20,581 nt of DNA from a virus, in IMG/VR virus record IMGVR_UViG_3300029286_000294, positions 1 through 20,581 of that record; one strand, given 5' to 3'. The position numbers and the translations under genes are program-made. Shown here one piece after another: positions 7,463 to 14,253 of this stretch. A model generated the notes under the pieces. It saw nothing but the letters and a program-made list of their open reading frames with translations, was not told where the DNA came from and made no database searches. The stretch's first letter is position 1. Every line of letters starts with the position of its first letter.

Positions 7463-8139
7463 TATATTGCTATCCCTTTATATCTCAGTAACTCTTTGAA
7501 CTTTAATCTTGGCTCCATAAAGCCATCGTTAGCCACTACCTTAATAAACTTGCTATATTTACCCCATTTGTTGACAAAAGCCTCCGTAGACTTCTGCATA
7601 TATTCTTTAGTCCTGTAAGTTCCGCACCCGTCTTTATTCCAATGTTTGAATTCCATCGCGTATTCATAACTGGTAATAGGTAGAAACCCTTTGTCGAATA
7701 ACTGCATGCTTAGATCAAAATCCTCAAATAAGTCTATATTAGGATCAAAGTTTATTCCGTTTTCCATTAACACCCTGCAATTAAGATAATAAGCAGAGTA
7801 AACCCTTCCGAACAGTAAAGGTTCTTGTTTAGAATGTACCCCCACAGCATTAGAGCCTAAACATAAAAACGGCGTACTGAAACTACTCATAAGATTTGTG
7901 TGATAGTTAAACATAGTTTCTAAATCAACCTCTTTGACATATTTACCGTTTACCCTGTGCCACATACCTACTAAATCATCATCTAACATAAGAACAGTTA
8001 AGTCAGAATCAGCGTGAGTTTCCACTAAAGATTTACGAGCGTTGGCTATACCCATATTATTAACAAACAATTCCGCTCCTTGAAAAAATTTAGTTGTGGT
8101 GACTTTCTCAGGACGATTTGTTGGTATTATTACCTTCAT
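7462..8139 (-). CDS. TET-associated-type glycosyltransferase (TAGT-like)
   Basis: A 225-residue GT-A-like protein. The ATG at 8139 (MKVIIPTNRPEKV) has AAGGAG four to five bases upstream and begins at the fold's first strand; an earlier ATG at 8169 adds ten unlike residues. The visible signatures are an IPTNRPE start, NMGIANARKSL (28-38), a LDDD metal-binding motif at 52-55 and LFEDFDLSMQL (137-147). The IPT-R-P, R, DDD and EDFD series matches my recollection of TAGT proteins, described in phage loci that sugar-modify bases in DNA. It would move a sugar from a nucleotide-sugar to an acceptor, perhaps a modified base. It overlaps the radical SAM gene by 32 bases and is AT-richer than the head genes. 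A glycan-modifying GT2 enzyme is the main alternative. Confidence 0.68.
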   Translation of the reverse strand: MKVIIPTNRPEKVTTTKFFQGAELFVNNMGIANARKSLVETHADSDLTVLMLDDDLVGMWHRVNGKYVKEVDLETMFNYHTNLMSSFSTPFLCLGSNAVGVHSKQEPLLFGRVYSAYYLNCRVLMENGINFDPNIDLFEDFDLSMQLFDKGFLPITSYEYAMEFKHWNKDGCGTYRTKEYMQKSTEAFVNKWGKYSKFIKVVANDGFMEPRLKFKELLRYKGIAI

Positions 8140-9418
8140 ACTTCTCCTTATTAAATTTATAAATGACATCGTTATTTTCGTCTAATCCTGCTGGTTGCAA
8201 TATTCCGTCAAAGTAAATGGCTGGACTGGTTTTACGTGTCGGATCATTCCAAACACCTCTCATAAAATCATAAAGAGATTTAAATTTGTTGGACATATGC
8301 CCCTTTAGACTACCTTGATTAAGTCCCTGCGCTGCTCCGTAGGATACGACATCTAAATATCCGTGAAAGTTCTCGGCTATTTCGCTAAATCTTACCTCTC
8401 CATTGCGTTTAGCCATCACTATTGCCTCGGTAAACTGACAATGAGCGTAATTAGAGAAATATTTATCCTGTGGTAAACCGCAACAACTCCCATGCGCGCA
8501 TCGTTCTTTATGGTTAGCGTCGCTAATAAACAACTTCATTTCTACATCCCGCGCGGTTTCTTCCATGTCCAAAACGAATGGGCGTTTAATTTCATAATTT
8601 AACCTACGATATCCGCTTCCCCTGCTGTGTAGTCTGTAAAATTCCCATAAGTCATAACCAACTATTTTGGATAAATCCTTATATCTGGCTCTTAACTCGT
8701 CATTGGCGCGGGATTCTAAACAATAAAACTCTGTTGATACGCCGTAGGCTCCAAGGGATTTAGCATACATAATCATCTGCTTGTGTCCGTTATTTAAATT
8801 ACTCACTCCTATAATAAACGGACGGAGTCTTAGGTTAACCCCCGCAACCCCCAACTTAGCATATTCCCCTATAGCCCAAAATCTCTCTTGCGGACTGGGA
8901 ACACCCAATTCTATTTCTTCTGCCTTTTTAGGATCCAAAGTAATAATAGAAACCTTGAAATGAAAGTTTTTAGCTCCCTCAATTAAATCTCGATATCTGT
9001 TGTCTTTCAGATGCCAAACACTTTTAGAACTGAAACTTATCGGGTAATCAATATCTCTAAAGAACTTCATAAGTTGTAGAGTAATACCCATTTCCTGTTC
9101 CTTGATATCAAATGGTTCGCTTAATCCGCCCCACTGCATAGGGATTCTAGCTTTTACGTATTCCCCGAACTGTGAAGAATCAGGCTCAGTAAATATCTTC
9201 TTAACTTTCTCAACATTTACTCCCCTAATGTTTGCGTTGACATAATCATCGTAGTGCATTCTCTGAAAATAGGAAAAACAATATAGACACCCATATGAAC
9301 ACAAGTTATATGTGTCAAAAGTCATAGGCATACTACAGTCAAGAAATTCGTTGCTCCACCTAGGAGATGAGTAGTATCCTTTTTTAGCTGATGTAGTTTC
9401 CTTGTTTGAGGAAGTCAT
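8108..9418 (-). CDS. Radical SAM enzyme with extra C-terminal cysteines
   Basis: A 436-residue protein from the ATG at 9418 (GGAG nine bases upstream; an ATG at 9436 is possible). The radical SAM iron-sulphur motif CSYGCLYC is at 40-47 (C40, C44, C47). Strand-like segments follow, such as MQWGGLSEPF (94-103), LRLRPFIIGV (196-205) and a tyrosine/cysteine-rich middle, resembling spore photoproduct lyase-like members. Four more cysteines, C307, C312, C313 and C327, could bind an auxiliary cluster. It would split S-adenosylmethionine to make a radical for a hard C-H or C-C step. Lying between a ParB-like and a TAGT-like gene, a role in making or extending a modified base is inferred; the substrate is unknown. 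It is AT-rich compared with the head genes. Confidence 0.78.
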   Translation of the reverse strand: MTSSNKETTSAKKGYYSSPRWSNEFLDCSMPMTFDTYNLCSYGCLYCFSYFQRMHYDDYVNANIRGVNVEKVKKIFTEPDSSQFGEYVKARIPMQWGGLSEPFDIKEQEMGITLQLMKFFRDIDYPISFSSKSVWHLKDNRYRDLIEGAKNFHFKVSIITLDPKKAEEIELGVPSPQERFWAIGEYAKLGVAGVNLRLRPFIIGVSNLNNGHKQMIMYAKSLGAYGVSTEFYCLESRANDELRARYKDLSKIVGYDLWEFYRLHSRGSGYRRLNYEIKRPFVLDMEETARDVEMKLFISDANHKERCAHGSCCGLPQDKYFSNYAHCQFTEAIVMAKRNGEVRFSEIAENFHGYLDVVSYGAAQGLNQGSLKGHMSNKFKSLYDFMRGVWNDPTRKTSPAIYFDGILQPAGLDENNDVIYKFNKEKYEGNNTNKSS

Positions 9419-9983
9419 ATAATTTAGCTCCGTCATTGCCCTTCACAAACTTGCCGTCATTAAAGAACTTCCCTACTGCTTCCGCTTGTTCAGGATCAGC
9501 AAATGAAAATATAATCATGATAGCTTCGTTGGGTATCTCCCCGCCTGCTCCCGAGCCTCCCTCGCCTGTGCCGTAGTTGGGCGTTTCCCCTTGATTGTAA
9601 TATTGTAATTCCCACTTCTCAAAACCTGTAAGAGACAGATCTAATTTCTTTAGAGTTAAATCTGTAATAAGCTTGCCTAATTTCTCAGTATCCCACCTAC
9701 CCGTGATTCTGTTAAGAGCCAAGTTAAGCATTTTAGCTTTATCCTCTGGTAAATCAACATAAAGAACTGGTACTTTAGTCCATCCCAAAGCCTCCGAAGC
9801 TCTGACTCTCATGTGTCCCCCTATGATGGTGTTATCCTTATTTACAACGGCGGGTTCGACAAATCCGAACTCCTTAATGGAATTTTGTAGATTTATGAAA
9901 GCCTCGTCCGTGATTTCTCGGGGATTGTATTCGGCGTACTTTAATTTGCTAATCTCTACCTGAGTTACATCTGTGGTGTTCAT
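9384..9983 (-). CDS. ParB-like (ParB/sulfiredoxin-fold) protein
   Basis: A 199-residue protein. Residues 8 to 90 match the ParB N-terminal nuclease-like fold: ISKLKYAEYNPREI, a helix SIKEFGFVEPAVVN, the central IIGGHMRVRASEALGW (53-68) with the GG-H-R-R-A signature, and VPVLYVDLP. Then come a helical part and a glycine-rich linker (about 131-149), and a separate C-terminal unit, AIMIIFSFADPEQAEAV..FFNDGKFV, of unknown role. Phage ParB-like proteins of this type often sit next to DNA methyltransferases or base-modification enzymes. Here the neighbours are a radical SAM enzyme and glycosyltransferases, so sequence recognition or processing of modified DNA is inferred. The start overlaps the upstream stop as ATGA. 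No partition partner (ParA) or parS array is seen, so plasmid-type partition is unlikely. Confidence 0.8.
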   Translation of the reverse strand: MNTTDVTQVEISKLKYAEYNPREITDEAFINLQNSIKEFGFVEPAVVNKDNTIIGGHMRVRASEALGWTKVPVLYVDLPEDKAKMLNLALNRITGRWDTEKLGKLITDLTLKKLDLSLTGFEKWELQYYNQGETPNYGTGEGGSGAGGEIPNEAIMIIFSFADPEQAEAVGKFFNDGKFVKGNDGAKLYDFLKQGNYIS

Positions 9984-10162
9984 TTTTTGCCTTTCTTAAC
10001 TTTTATTCCAAAACTTATCTTGTGTCCACCCCTCAATTTAACCTCGAAACCCACATCCTTGATGTTATGCTTTTCCAATCCCTGCATAGTTAAGGTAATG
10101 AAATCTTCTAAGAACATGCCTTCCTCAGTGAGTATATACAGTGTATTATCTGTTGTTGCCAT
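9980..10162 (-). CDS. Unknown 60-residue protein in the modification cluster
   Basis: The ATG at 10162 (MATTDNTLYILTEEGMFLED) is preceded by AAGGA at about five bases; a longer frame to 10234 would run far into the upstream gene. The protein looks like a small alpha/beta domain ending in a very basic tail (KVKKGKK). I do not recognise a family. It overlaps the glycosyltransferase-methyltransferase gene by 17 bases and the ParB-like gene by ATGA, so it is coupled to both and should be made with the cluster. An accessory or DNA-binding role is possible only as a guess. Confidence 0.6.
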   Translation of the reverse strand: MATTDNTLYILTEEGMFLEDFITLTMQGLEKHNIKDVGFEVKLRGGHKISFGIKVKKGKK

Positions 10163-11567
10163 TTGTTCCTTTCTTGCAAATACCAAATAAAAACGGAGCC
10201 TCCGCCCATGACTTATCATCGGGGCGTTTGACATCTGATACTAGGCACTTCTTCTGGTAAACCTCAACCTGTCCTTTGAACGCAGCGTTCAAGAATGCCT
10301 TGTAGGTTTCCTTGTCGTACATCACCCTGTGCTCCGCTATCTCGCTGGGTGGCATGGTATTGTCTGGTACGGTGAATATAGCTAGCCCCCCCTCTTTTAA
10401 TACACGGCAAGACTCCCTTACGGTTTCAAATCTTTCTTTGTCGTCTAAATGCTCTAGAGTTTCACAAGCGATAACACAATCGTAGGAATCGCTCTGAGTA
10501 TAGGCGGTAACTCCCTCTTTTAACCAGTCAGGAAGAACACCCTCGTAGGCTATGAATCCTTTCTTCTTCATTTGTTCAACCGCATATTTAGATATATCCA
10601 TGCCGTAAATCGTAAACTTGGGGTGCTGGCTCCTTATTTCTTCCATGAGGATACCAAGTCCCGCTCCCAACTCAAGCACATTTGCATTCTCTGGCAAATC
10701 CTTTAGTAACTCGCTGGCTATAAAGGGAAACTTGCCTGGATAGGTTCGCCAGTTGAAATTCCCCTCGACTTCGGTTTTGTATACATTGTCCCAGTACCCC
10801 TCTTGGGTATTTAGGTTCTTTCCCATCGTCCTTAGATCAGCCATCTTGTCCAGTTGTAAGTCTTTTCTCCAATTAGGATATAGTTTTTGTAGATAGTTGT
10901 GAGAACCCTGTAAGGAATTCTGAGCGAACACAACTCTCATATCTTCGGGAATGTCCCAAAAGTCTCTGACTGTCCAAATCTTAGGGGCTATGTGTCCCAC
11001 CAAAACGCCTGGGTGCGCCCAAATCCTAAATCCTGCCAGCTTTGCAGCTATACAGAAATTCAAGTCCTCTGAGAACCCGTGCTTGAAATCAAACCAAGGC
11101 TCTTTTATAGCTTCCAGCACTTTGCGCGTCATAAGGATAAAACCGAACCCGCACCCGTCTATCTCAAAGGGTATCGCGCTGTCAGGTAGTTTGGCTATCG
11201 GCTCCATGACTCCGTATTGTAGGTTCAATCTTCTTATAATGGGAAGCCTATGAGAACCCGAGGCGAATTGAATACCTGTCACTATGTCAGCCCCGTGATC
11301 TAGAACGTCCATCAAAAGCTGGATGTCGTCCTTGTCCCAAATGGTGTCAGAGTCAATCCAAAGCAAATACTCCGCGTCCGTGTCCAGGAATCTTCTCGTT
11401 ATGCTGTTCCTCGCCTGCGCGTGAGGACGCTGCTCGCTTATAGGTACATACTTGGCTGGATGTCCCCCGAACATTTTCAAAAGGCACTCTATCCACTCCC
11501 AATAGAACCCATCCTTGCCTCTCGGCACTCCTATAGCAATTTTAGTTTCTGGCGTAATTTTAGGCAT
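10146..11567 (-). CDS. Glycosyltransferase-methyltransferase fusion
   Basis: A 473-residue two-domain protein. The ATG at 11567 follows GGAGAG closely. Residues 1 to about 230 form a GT-A glycosyltransferase: IAIGVPRGKDG, then ARNSITRRFL, the metal-binding LLWIDSDT at 68-75, CGFGFILMTRKV, and FSEDLNFCIAAKLAGF at 165-180. Residues about 255 to 473 form a class I SAM methyltransferase, with motif I VLELGAGLG (297-305), an acidic GMDIS loop (322-326) and CETLEHL (368-374). The two activities in one chain suggest that a sugar is added and then methylated, or that both act on one product. It is richer in GC than the radical SAM/TAGT pair downstream, hinting at a mosaic origin. The acceptor may be DNA, a nucleotide or a surface glycan; sequence alone does not decide. 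Confidence 0.8.
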   Translation of the reverse strand: MPKITPETKIAIGVPRGKDGFYWEWIECLLKMFGGHPAKYVPISEQRPHAQARNSITRRFLDTDAEYLLWIDSDTIWDKDDIQLLMDVLDHGADIVTGIQFASGSHRLPIIRRLNLQYGVMEPIAKLPDSAIPFEIDGCGFGFILMTRKVLEAIKEPWFDFKHGFSEDLNFCIAAKLAGFRIWAHPGVLVGHIAPKIWTVRDFWDIPEDMRVVFAQNSLQGSHNYLQKLYPNWRKDLQLDKMADLRTMGKNLNTQEGYWDNVYKTEVEGNFNWRTYPGKFPFIASELLKDLPENANVLELGAGLGILMEEIRSQHPKFTIYGMDISKYAVEQMKKKGFIAYEGVLPDWLKEGVTAYTQSDSYDCVIACETLEHLDDKERFETVRESCRVLKEGGLAIFTVPDNTMPPSEIAEHRVMYDKETYKAFLNAAFKGQVEVYQKKCLVSDVKRPDDKSWAEAPFLFGICKKGTNGNNR

Positions 11568-12198
11568 TTTCTCTCCTTTTCCATAAATAACCCTGTACAT
11601 TATAAAAATAAGGCGTCAAGTCGGGATGGCTGATGTGTTCAGGAAACATATACGTGTACTTTATCAGTTCGGGATTGCTTATAAGGTAGGTACAATGTTT
11701 AGCCATGTCCTTAATGACTGGCTCGGGATCTGGCAAATGCTCTAAGACGTCCATAGCGACAATCAAGTCGAAATCCCTGTCTATTTTGTAACCCTCGCCT
11801 TCTATGGTGGGCTGTACATTGTGCTTAGCAAAACGATAGTTGGCGTACACCATAGTCCTGCTGTTCCAGACATCGGTATAAGTGGTGTCCGCGCCCTCTT
11901 TACAGGCGACAATCGTGTACTCCCCTATTCCCCCACCGTAATCCAGTACAGACTTAATATTGTAGTTTCTGATAAACTGAGCCAACCAATTATGAAAGTC
12001 CTTTTCTTGCAAACGAGTTTGGTATCTGGATAACCCAAAGATGTACAAATCGGTTTCCTTGTAGTATTCCAAAACCCTGTCCTTGTAACTGGGAAACAGC
12101 CATGCGAGTTCGGTTGAAGCACACAAACACCTAGCCTCAACCAGTTGTCTGTCCCTCTGACAGTATTCTGCCAACTCCGCGTAAAAATCTGTTGTCAT
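11560..12198 (-). CDS. Class I SAM-dependent methyltransferase
   Basis: A 212-residue protein. The SAM-binding motif I, SVLDYGGGIGEYT, is at 83-95, followed by a TYTDVW acidic strand end (106-111), and a DLIVAMDVLEHLPDPEP motif (144-160) of the type seen in small-molecule and glycan methyltransferases rather than base-specific DNA methyltransferases (no DPPY or PCQ motif). The N-terminal helical part (about 1-70) is unlike the usual fold and may recognise substrate. It lies directly upstream of the glycosyltransferase-methyltransferase fusion with an eight-base overlap, so the two should be co-translated and probably act in one pathway. Confidence 0.78.
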   Translation of the reverse strand: MTTDFYAELAEYCQRDRQLVEARCLCASTELAWLFPSYKDRVLEYYKETDLYIFGLSRYQTRLQEKDFHNWLAQFIRNYNIKSVLDYGGGIGEYTIVACKEGADTTYTDVWNSRTMVYANYRFAKHNVQPTIEGEGYKIDRDFDLIVAMDVLEHLPDPEPVIKDMAKHCTYLISNPELIKYTYMFPEHISHPDLTPYFYNVQGYLWKRRENA

Positions 12199-12449
12199 TT
12201 CTTTTTTTCCTTTTCCTTTGCTTCTGCCAACTTTTTCTCGTCGTCAAAATTTATAACGCCGTTCCCTATATCAATGTTGCAATATTGAAAGTCCTCTGGG
12301 GTAAGTCCCACTTCGGGGAATATCTCAGTCATAATAAATCTAGACGTCTCCTTATCCGCCATACTCATCACCAACTCATAGTGCTTAAATACTGCAAATA
12401 TGGACTGTAATCTATCGTTTTTTTCTTTAGATATATTGTATTTTTTCAA
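12195..12449 (-). CDS. Unknown small protein with a TTG start
   Basis: An 84-residue protein beginning at a TTG (KKYNISKEKNDRLQ after the start). The TTG is chosen because it overlaps the NinG-like stop as TTGA and has AAGGA five bases upstream; the next ATG is about 28 codons later. It is helical, with a middle ITEIFPEVGLTPEDF-like segment and a C-terminus rich in Lys/Glu/Ala. No family is recognised. It overlaps the methyltransferase start by four bases and joins the nuclease block to the modification cluster. Confidence 0.55.
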   Translation of the reverse strand: MKKYNISKEKNDRLQSIFAVFKHYELVMSMADKETSRFIMTEIFPEVGLTPEDFQYCNIDIGNGVINFDDEKKLAEAKEKEKKK

Positions 12450-12895
12450 TTTGTTCCTTCCAATAATTTTTTATATGCTAACTCGTACTTATCCGCTATC
12501 TCCACCAGTTCGCTATCGGTAAAGCGTTTAATGACTTTCTTTTCCGCTTGTAACTCCTCAACCCTCACTAGTCCGTACATTTCAATCATTCTCGGCGTGT
12601 AGACATCTTTATTTCCGCTCTTAAAAATGTTGCATTGTACGCATTGGGCGTGTACGCCGTCTTCCTGAAACAACACGCTATTCCCACGTCCATCAACAAA
12701 ATGTCCAGCATGCAACTCGGTTAGGGGTTTGTGAGCAGGACAGGTGAAGCATTGTCCCCAATCCTTCCTTCCTGTAGTTTTCAAGCAATCCCGCAACCTA
12801 ATATACTTACTAAACCAATGCCACGCGTCAGCTTTTAGCTTCTTGTGACTGGGTTTTTTTATTTGATTTGGCTTTTTCGCTTTCTTTGACTTCAT
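12446..12895 (-). CDS. NinG/Rap-like recombination endonuclease
   Basis: A 149-residue protein from the ATG at 12895; a TTG at 12901 is also possible and neither has a clear Shine-Dalgarno. A very basic N-terminus is followed by WHWFSKYIRLRDCLKTTGR (26-44), a zinc pair CFTC (49-52), LHAGHFVDGRG (61-71) and AQCVQCN (83-89), then Y-T-P-RMIEMYGL. This W-FSKYIRLRD, C-x2-C, AGHF and QC-x2-CN order is the signature of lambda NinG (Rap), a branch-directed endonuclease that aids recombination. The fold is HNH-like. Its location next to the Rad52-like and RecB-like block fits recombination or replication-intermediate processing. It overlaps the upstream gene by 68 bases. Confidence 0.75.
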   Translation of the reverse strand: MKSKKAKKPNQIKKPSHKKLKADAWHWFSKYIRLRDCLKTTGRKDWGQCFTCPAHKPLTELHAGHFVDGRGNSVLFQEDGVHAQCVQCNIFKSGNKDVYTPRMIEMYGLVRVEELQAEKKVIKRFTDSELVEIADKYELAYKKLLEGTN

Positions 12896-13142
12896 AAGCA
12901 ATTAGATGAAAGTGTCCGCTCTTACTCTCGGAAATCCTGTACTTTCCCATCTCCTTTTTGGCAAGCCTGTTAAAGACGAAGTACATCCAGTCCCTCTGTC
13001 TTTTAGAGGCAACCCCGCTGGTATCCCTGAATACACATATCAACCCTTTGGGGTACTTACTAATCACGCAACGGCTATCATAATAGATTGCCGTCTTGAC
13101 GTTTACATATTCTGCTAGCGGACTCGTTTTAGTCAATCTCAT
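12828..13142 (-). CDS. Unknown basic protein
   Basis: A 104-residue protein starting MRLTKTSPLAEYVNVKTAI. It has an alternating strand pattern, then a basic segment (VASKRQRDWMYFVFNRLAKKE), a SGHFHLIAYEV strand and a very charged Lys/Ser/Gln tail encoded in the overlap with the NinG-like gene. An AGGG lies about ten bases upstream of the ATG. No family is recognised; the basic character would suit nucleic-acid contact. The leader contains the inverted repeat at 13156-13214. Confidence 0.55.
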   Translation of the reverse strand: MRLTKTSPLAEYVNVKTAIYYDSRCVISKYPKGLICVFRDTSGVASKRQRDWMYFVFNRLAKKEMGKYRISESKSGHFHLIAYEVKESEKAKSNKKTQSQEAKS

Positions 13143-13155
13143 ATTTTAATCCCTA

Positions 13156-13214
13156 ATCCTGACGGGTAGAATACAAGCCCTGCCCGAACCTGTACCCAAG
13201 TACCCCGTCAGGAT
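13156..13214 (-). other. Inverted repeat / structured RNA candidate in a leader
   Basis: The arms ATCCTGACGGG and CCCGTCAGGAT form an 11-bp perfect stem, extended by two pairs across a single bulged base. The arms enclose about 35 bases that can form smaller alternative hairpins (GUAC/GUAC, or UACAGG/CUUGUA, which exclude each other). It fills the only gap between the zinc-ribbon gene and the next gene. On the minus strand the stem ends just before the AGGGATT ribosome-binding region, so it could affect translation. There is no T-run, so it is not a standard terminator. A frame through it is open but has no good start. Confidence 0.5.
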
Positions 13215-13220
13215 AAGAAA

Positions 13221-13544
13221 CTAAAATCCTTTAATCTCTTTCCAACATTCAGGACAATACTCTTTTTCGTTCTTCCTAACTTCCAAGGTAGAGAAATATT
13301 TAATCCCGCACTTGGCACAAGTAGCCTCGTGAACTCCCTGATCTGTTATAGACATCCCATCCTCCAACGCAGTCTTTAATATTCTGCGCTTTTGCCTACA
13401 TATCGCGCATCTCATGGGAGTCGCCCAACCCTTTTGCCCGAACATTTTCTGCTCCCAAATTGTAAAAGCGAATGTCCTCTTACAATCCTTGCATATAAAC
13501 TTCTTGTCTGTTAGTTCTTCAGTTAGTTTTTCAATCTCTGCCAT
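13221..13544 (-). CDS. Double zinc-ribbon protein (zf-trcl-like)
   Basis: A 107-residue protein with two Cys4 sites: C18, C21, C46 and C49 in KFICKDCKRTFAFT and MRCAICRQKRR, and C76, C79, C97 and C100 in ATCAKCG and YCPECW. The first half matches the pattern of a widespread small zinc-ribbon (F-C-x2-C-x3-F-x-FT-x2-EQ-x6-GW-x2-P-x-RC-x2-CR). Such proteins occur in phages and bacteria with poorly known roles, probably in nucleic acid binding. The ATG at 13544 has GAGG at good distance and overlaps the upstream gene by 22 bases. Confidence 0.75.
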   Translation of the reverse strand: MAEIEKLTEELTDKKFICKDCKRTFAFTIWEQKMFGQKGWATPMRCAICRQKRRILKTALEDGMSITDQGVHEATCAKCGIKYFSTLEVRKNEKEYCPECWKEIKGF

Positions 13545-13789
13545 AGTGTCCTCTTTTTGGCTTTACTTGCTAGGTACATATGCAAAGCCATTAGGTTGTC
13601 GGCCGTCATACGTTTCCTTGCCCGCTTAACCCAAAAGCCTATCGTGTTTATCTTGAATCTTTTTACTTTTTCAAACTTCCAACCATACACAACATTTAAC
13701 AGATAAAAGCAAAAGTCCATCTCGTCAGGAGAAAGAGAATTCTCCAACGTGAATGTCACTAGGTTCCTCGGAGGCGTCTGTTCCATCAT
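13523..13789 (-). CDS. Unknown basic helical protein
   Basis: An 88-residue protein starting MMEQTPPRNLVTFTLENSLS. The N-terminal third is neutral to acidic; the rest is strongly basic and aromatic (VYGWKFEKVKRFKINTIGFW, then RARKRMT and a final KAKKRTLWQRLKN). The start overlaps the upstream stop as ATGA and GAGG lies seven bases upstream. No known family is recognised. The composition would suit DNA or RNA binding, and the helix DEMDFCFYLLNVVYGW recalls sigma-like or HTH helices, but I see no firm motif. Confidence 0.55.
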   Translation of the reverse strand: MMEQTPPRNLVTFTLENSLSPDEMDFCFYLLNVVYGWKFEKVKRFKINTIGFWVKRARKRMTADNLMALHMYLASKAKKRTLWQRLKN

Positions 13790-14253
13790 TCCCTAGCCTC
13801 TCTATAAAGTTTCCTGTAACTCTCTAGATTGCTTTTAACTTCCTCAATCTTTTGGGGTATCTTGTCCAAGTCCGCCATGAACATCGAGTACCTCATGTGT
13901 CCCATTCTCTCGGTGATGGTGATTGTGGTTTCTGGGCTTATGTCTGGAGGTAGGACAAACAGTTTATATAGTTTCCCATCCCTTAAAGTGAGCAAAATGT
14001 AGAAATCAACCATGTGTCTATTAACAGATGATACGGTATAGTTCCATTTGGGAAACCTGGAACTGGTGGAACAGTTGGCAACCCTCACGCTTAACTTGTT
14101 GTCGTTCCACAAAATGTCGTAGGGAGAATTCTGCCCAAGAATGTCACTAGCCCGTATCTTAGTTGCTCCGTTAGAAGGTAAAGCGTCGTACACCAGCTGT
14201 GTCCCCAGACGGCTCATGTCTGTTTCATTCAGGTTCTTAAAATCCATGCTCAT
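13786..14253 (-). CDS. Possible PD-(D/E)XK-fold nuclease
   Basis: A 155-residue protein. The pattern LGTQLVYDALPSNGATKIRA, then SPYDILWNDNKLSVRVAN (43-60) followed by aromatic strands (WNYTVSS, VDFYILLTL, KLYKLFVLPP), resembles phage PD-(D/E)XK/Holliday-junction-resolvase-like proteins, where a short motif D-I-x ends one strand and a hydrophobic strand with V-x-V/K ends the next. Here the expected lysine seems to be an arginine (SVRV), so activity is uncertain. The start (ATG at 14253) overlaps the HNH stop as ATGA, with AGGGG eight bases upstream; a second ATG is at 14247. A promoter-like sequence overlaps its start region. Confidence 0.5.
   Translation of the reverse strand: MSMDFKNLNETDMSRLGTQLVYDALPSNGATKIRASDILGQNSPYDILWNDNKLSVRVANCSTSSRFPKWNYTVSSVNRHMVDFYILLTLRDGKLYKLFVLPPDISPETTITITERMGHMRYSMFMADLDKIPQKIEEVKSNLESYRKLYREARE

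Noticed and set aside
9384-9983. Plasmid-type partition system
   Set aside because: There is no ParA ATPase nor parS-like repeats, and the neighbours are modification-type enzymes in a phage operon.
10162-10234. Longer start for the 60-residue protein
   Set aside because: It would deepen the overlap with the upstream gene without a ribosome-binding site, while the ATG at 10162 has one.
11560-12198. Type II DNA methyltransferase of a restriction-modification system
   Set aside because: No DPPY, NPPY or PCQ motif is present; the motifs fit small-molecule or sugar methyltransferases.
13156-13214. A short protein in the frame through the inverted repeat
   Set aside because: The frame is open and reads plausibly but has only TTG or CTG starts with no Shine-Dalgarno, so I list it only as an alternative.
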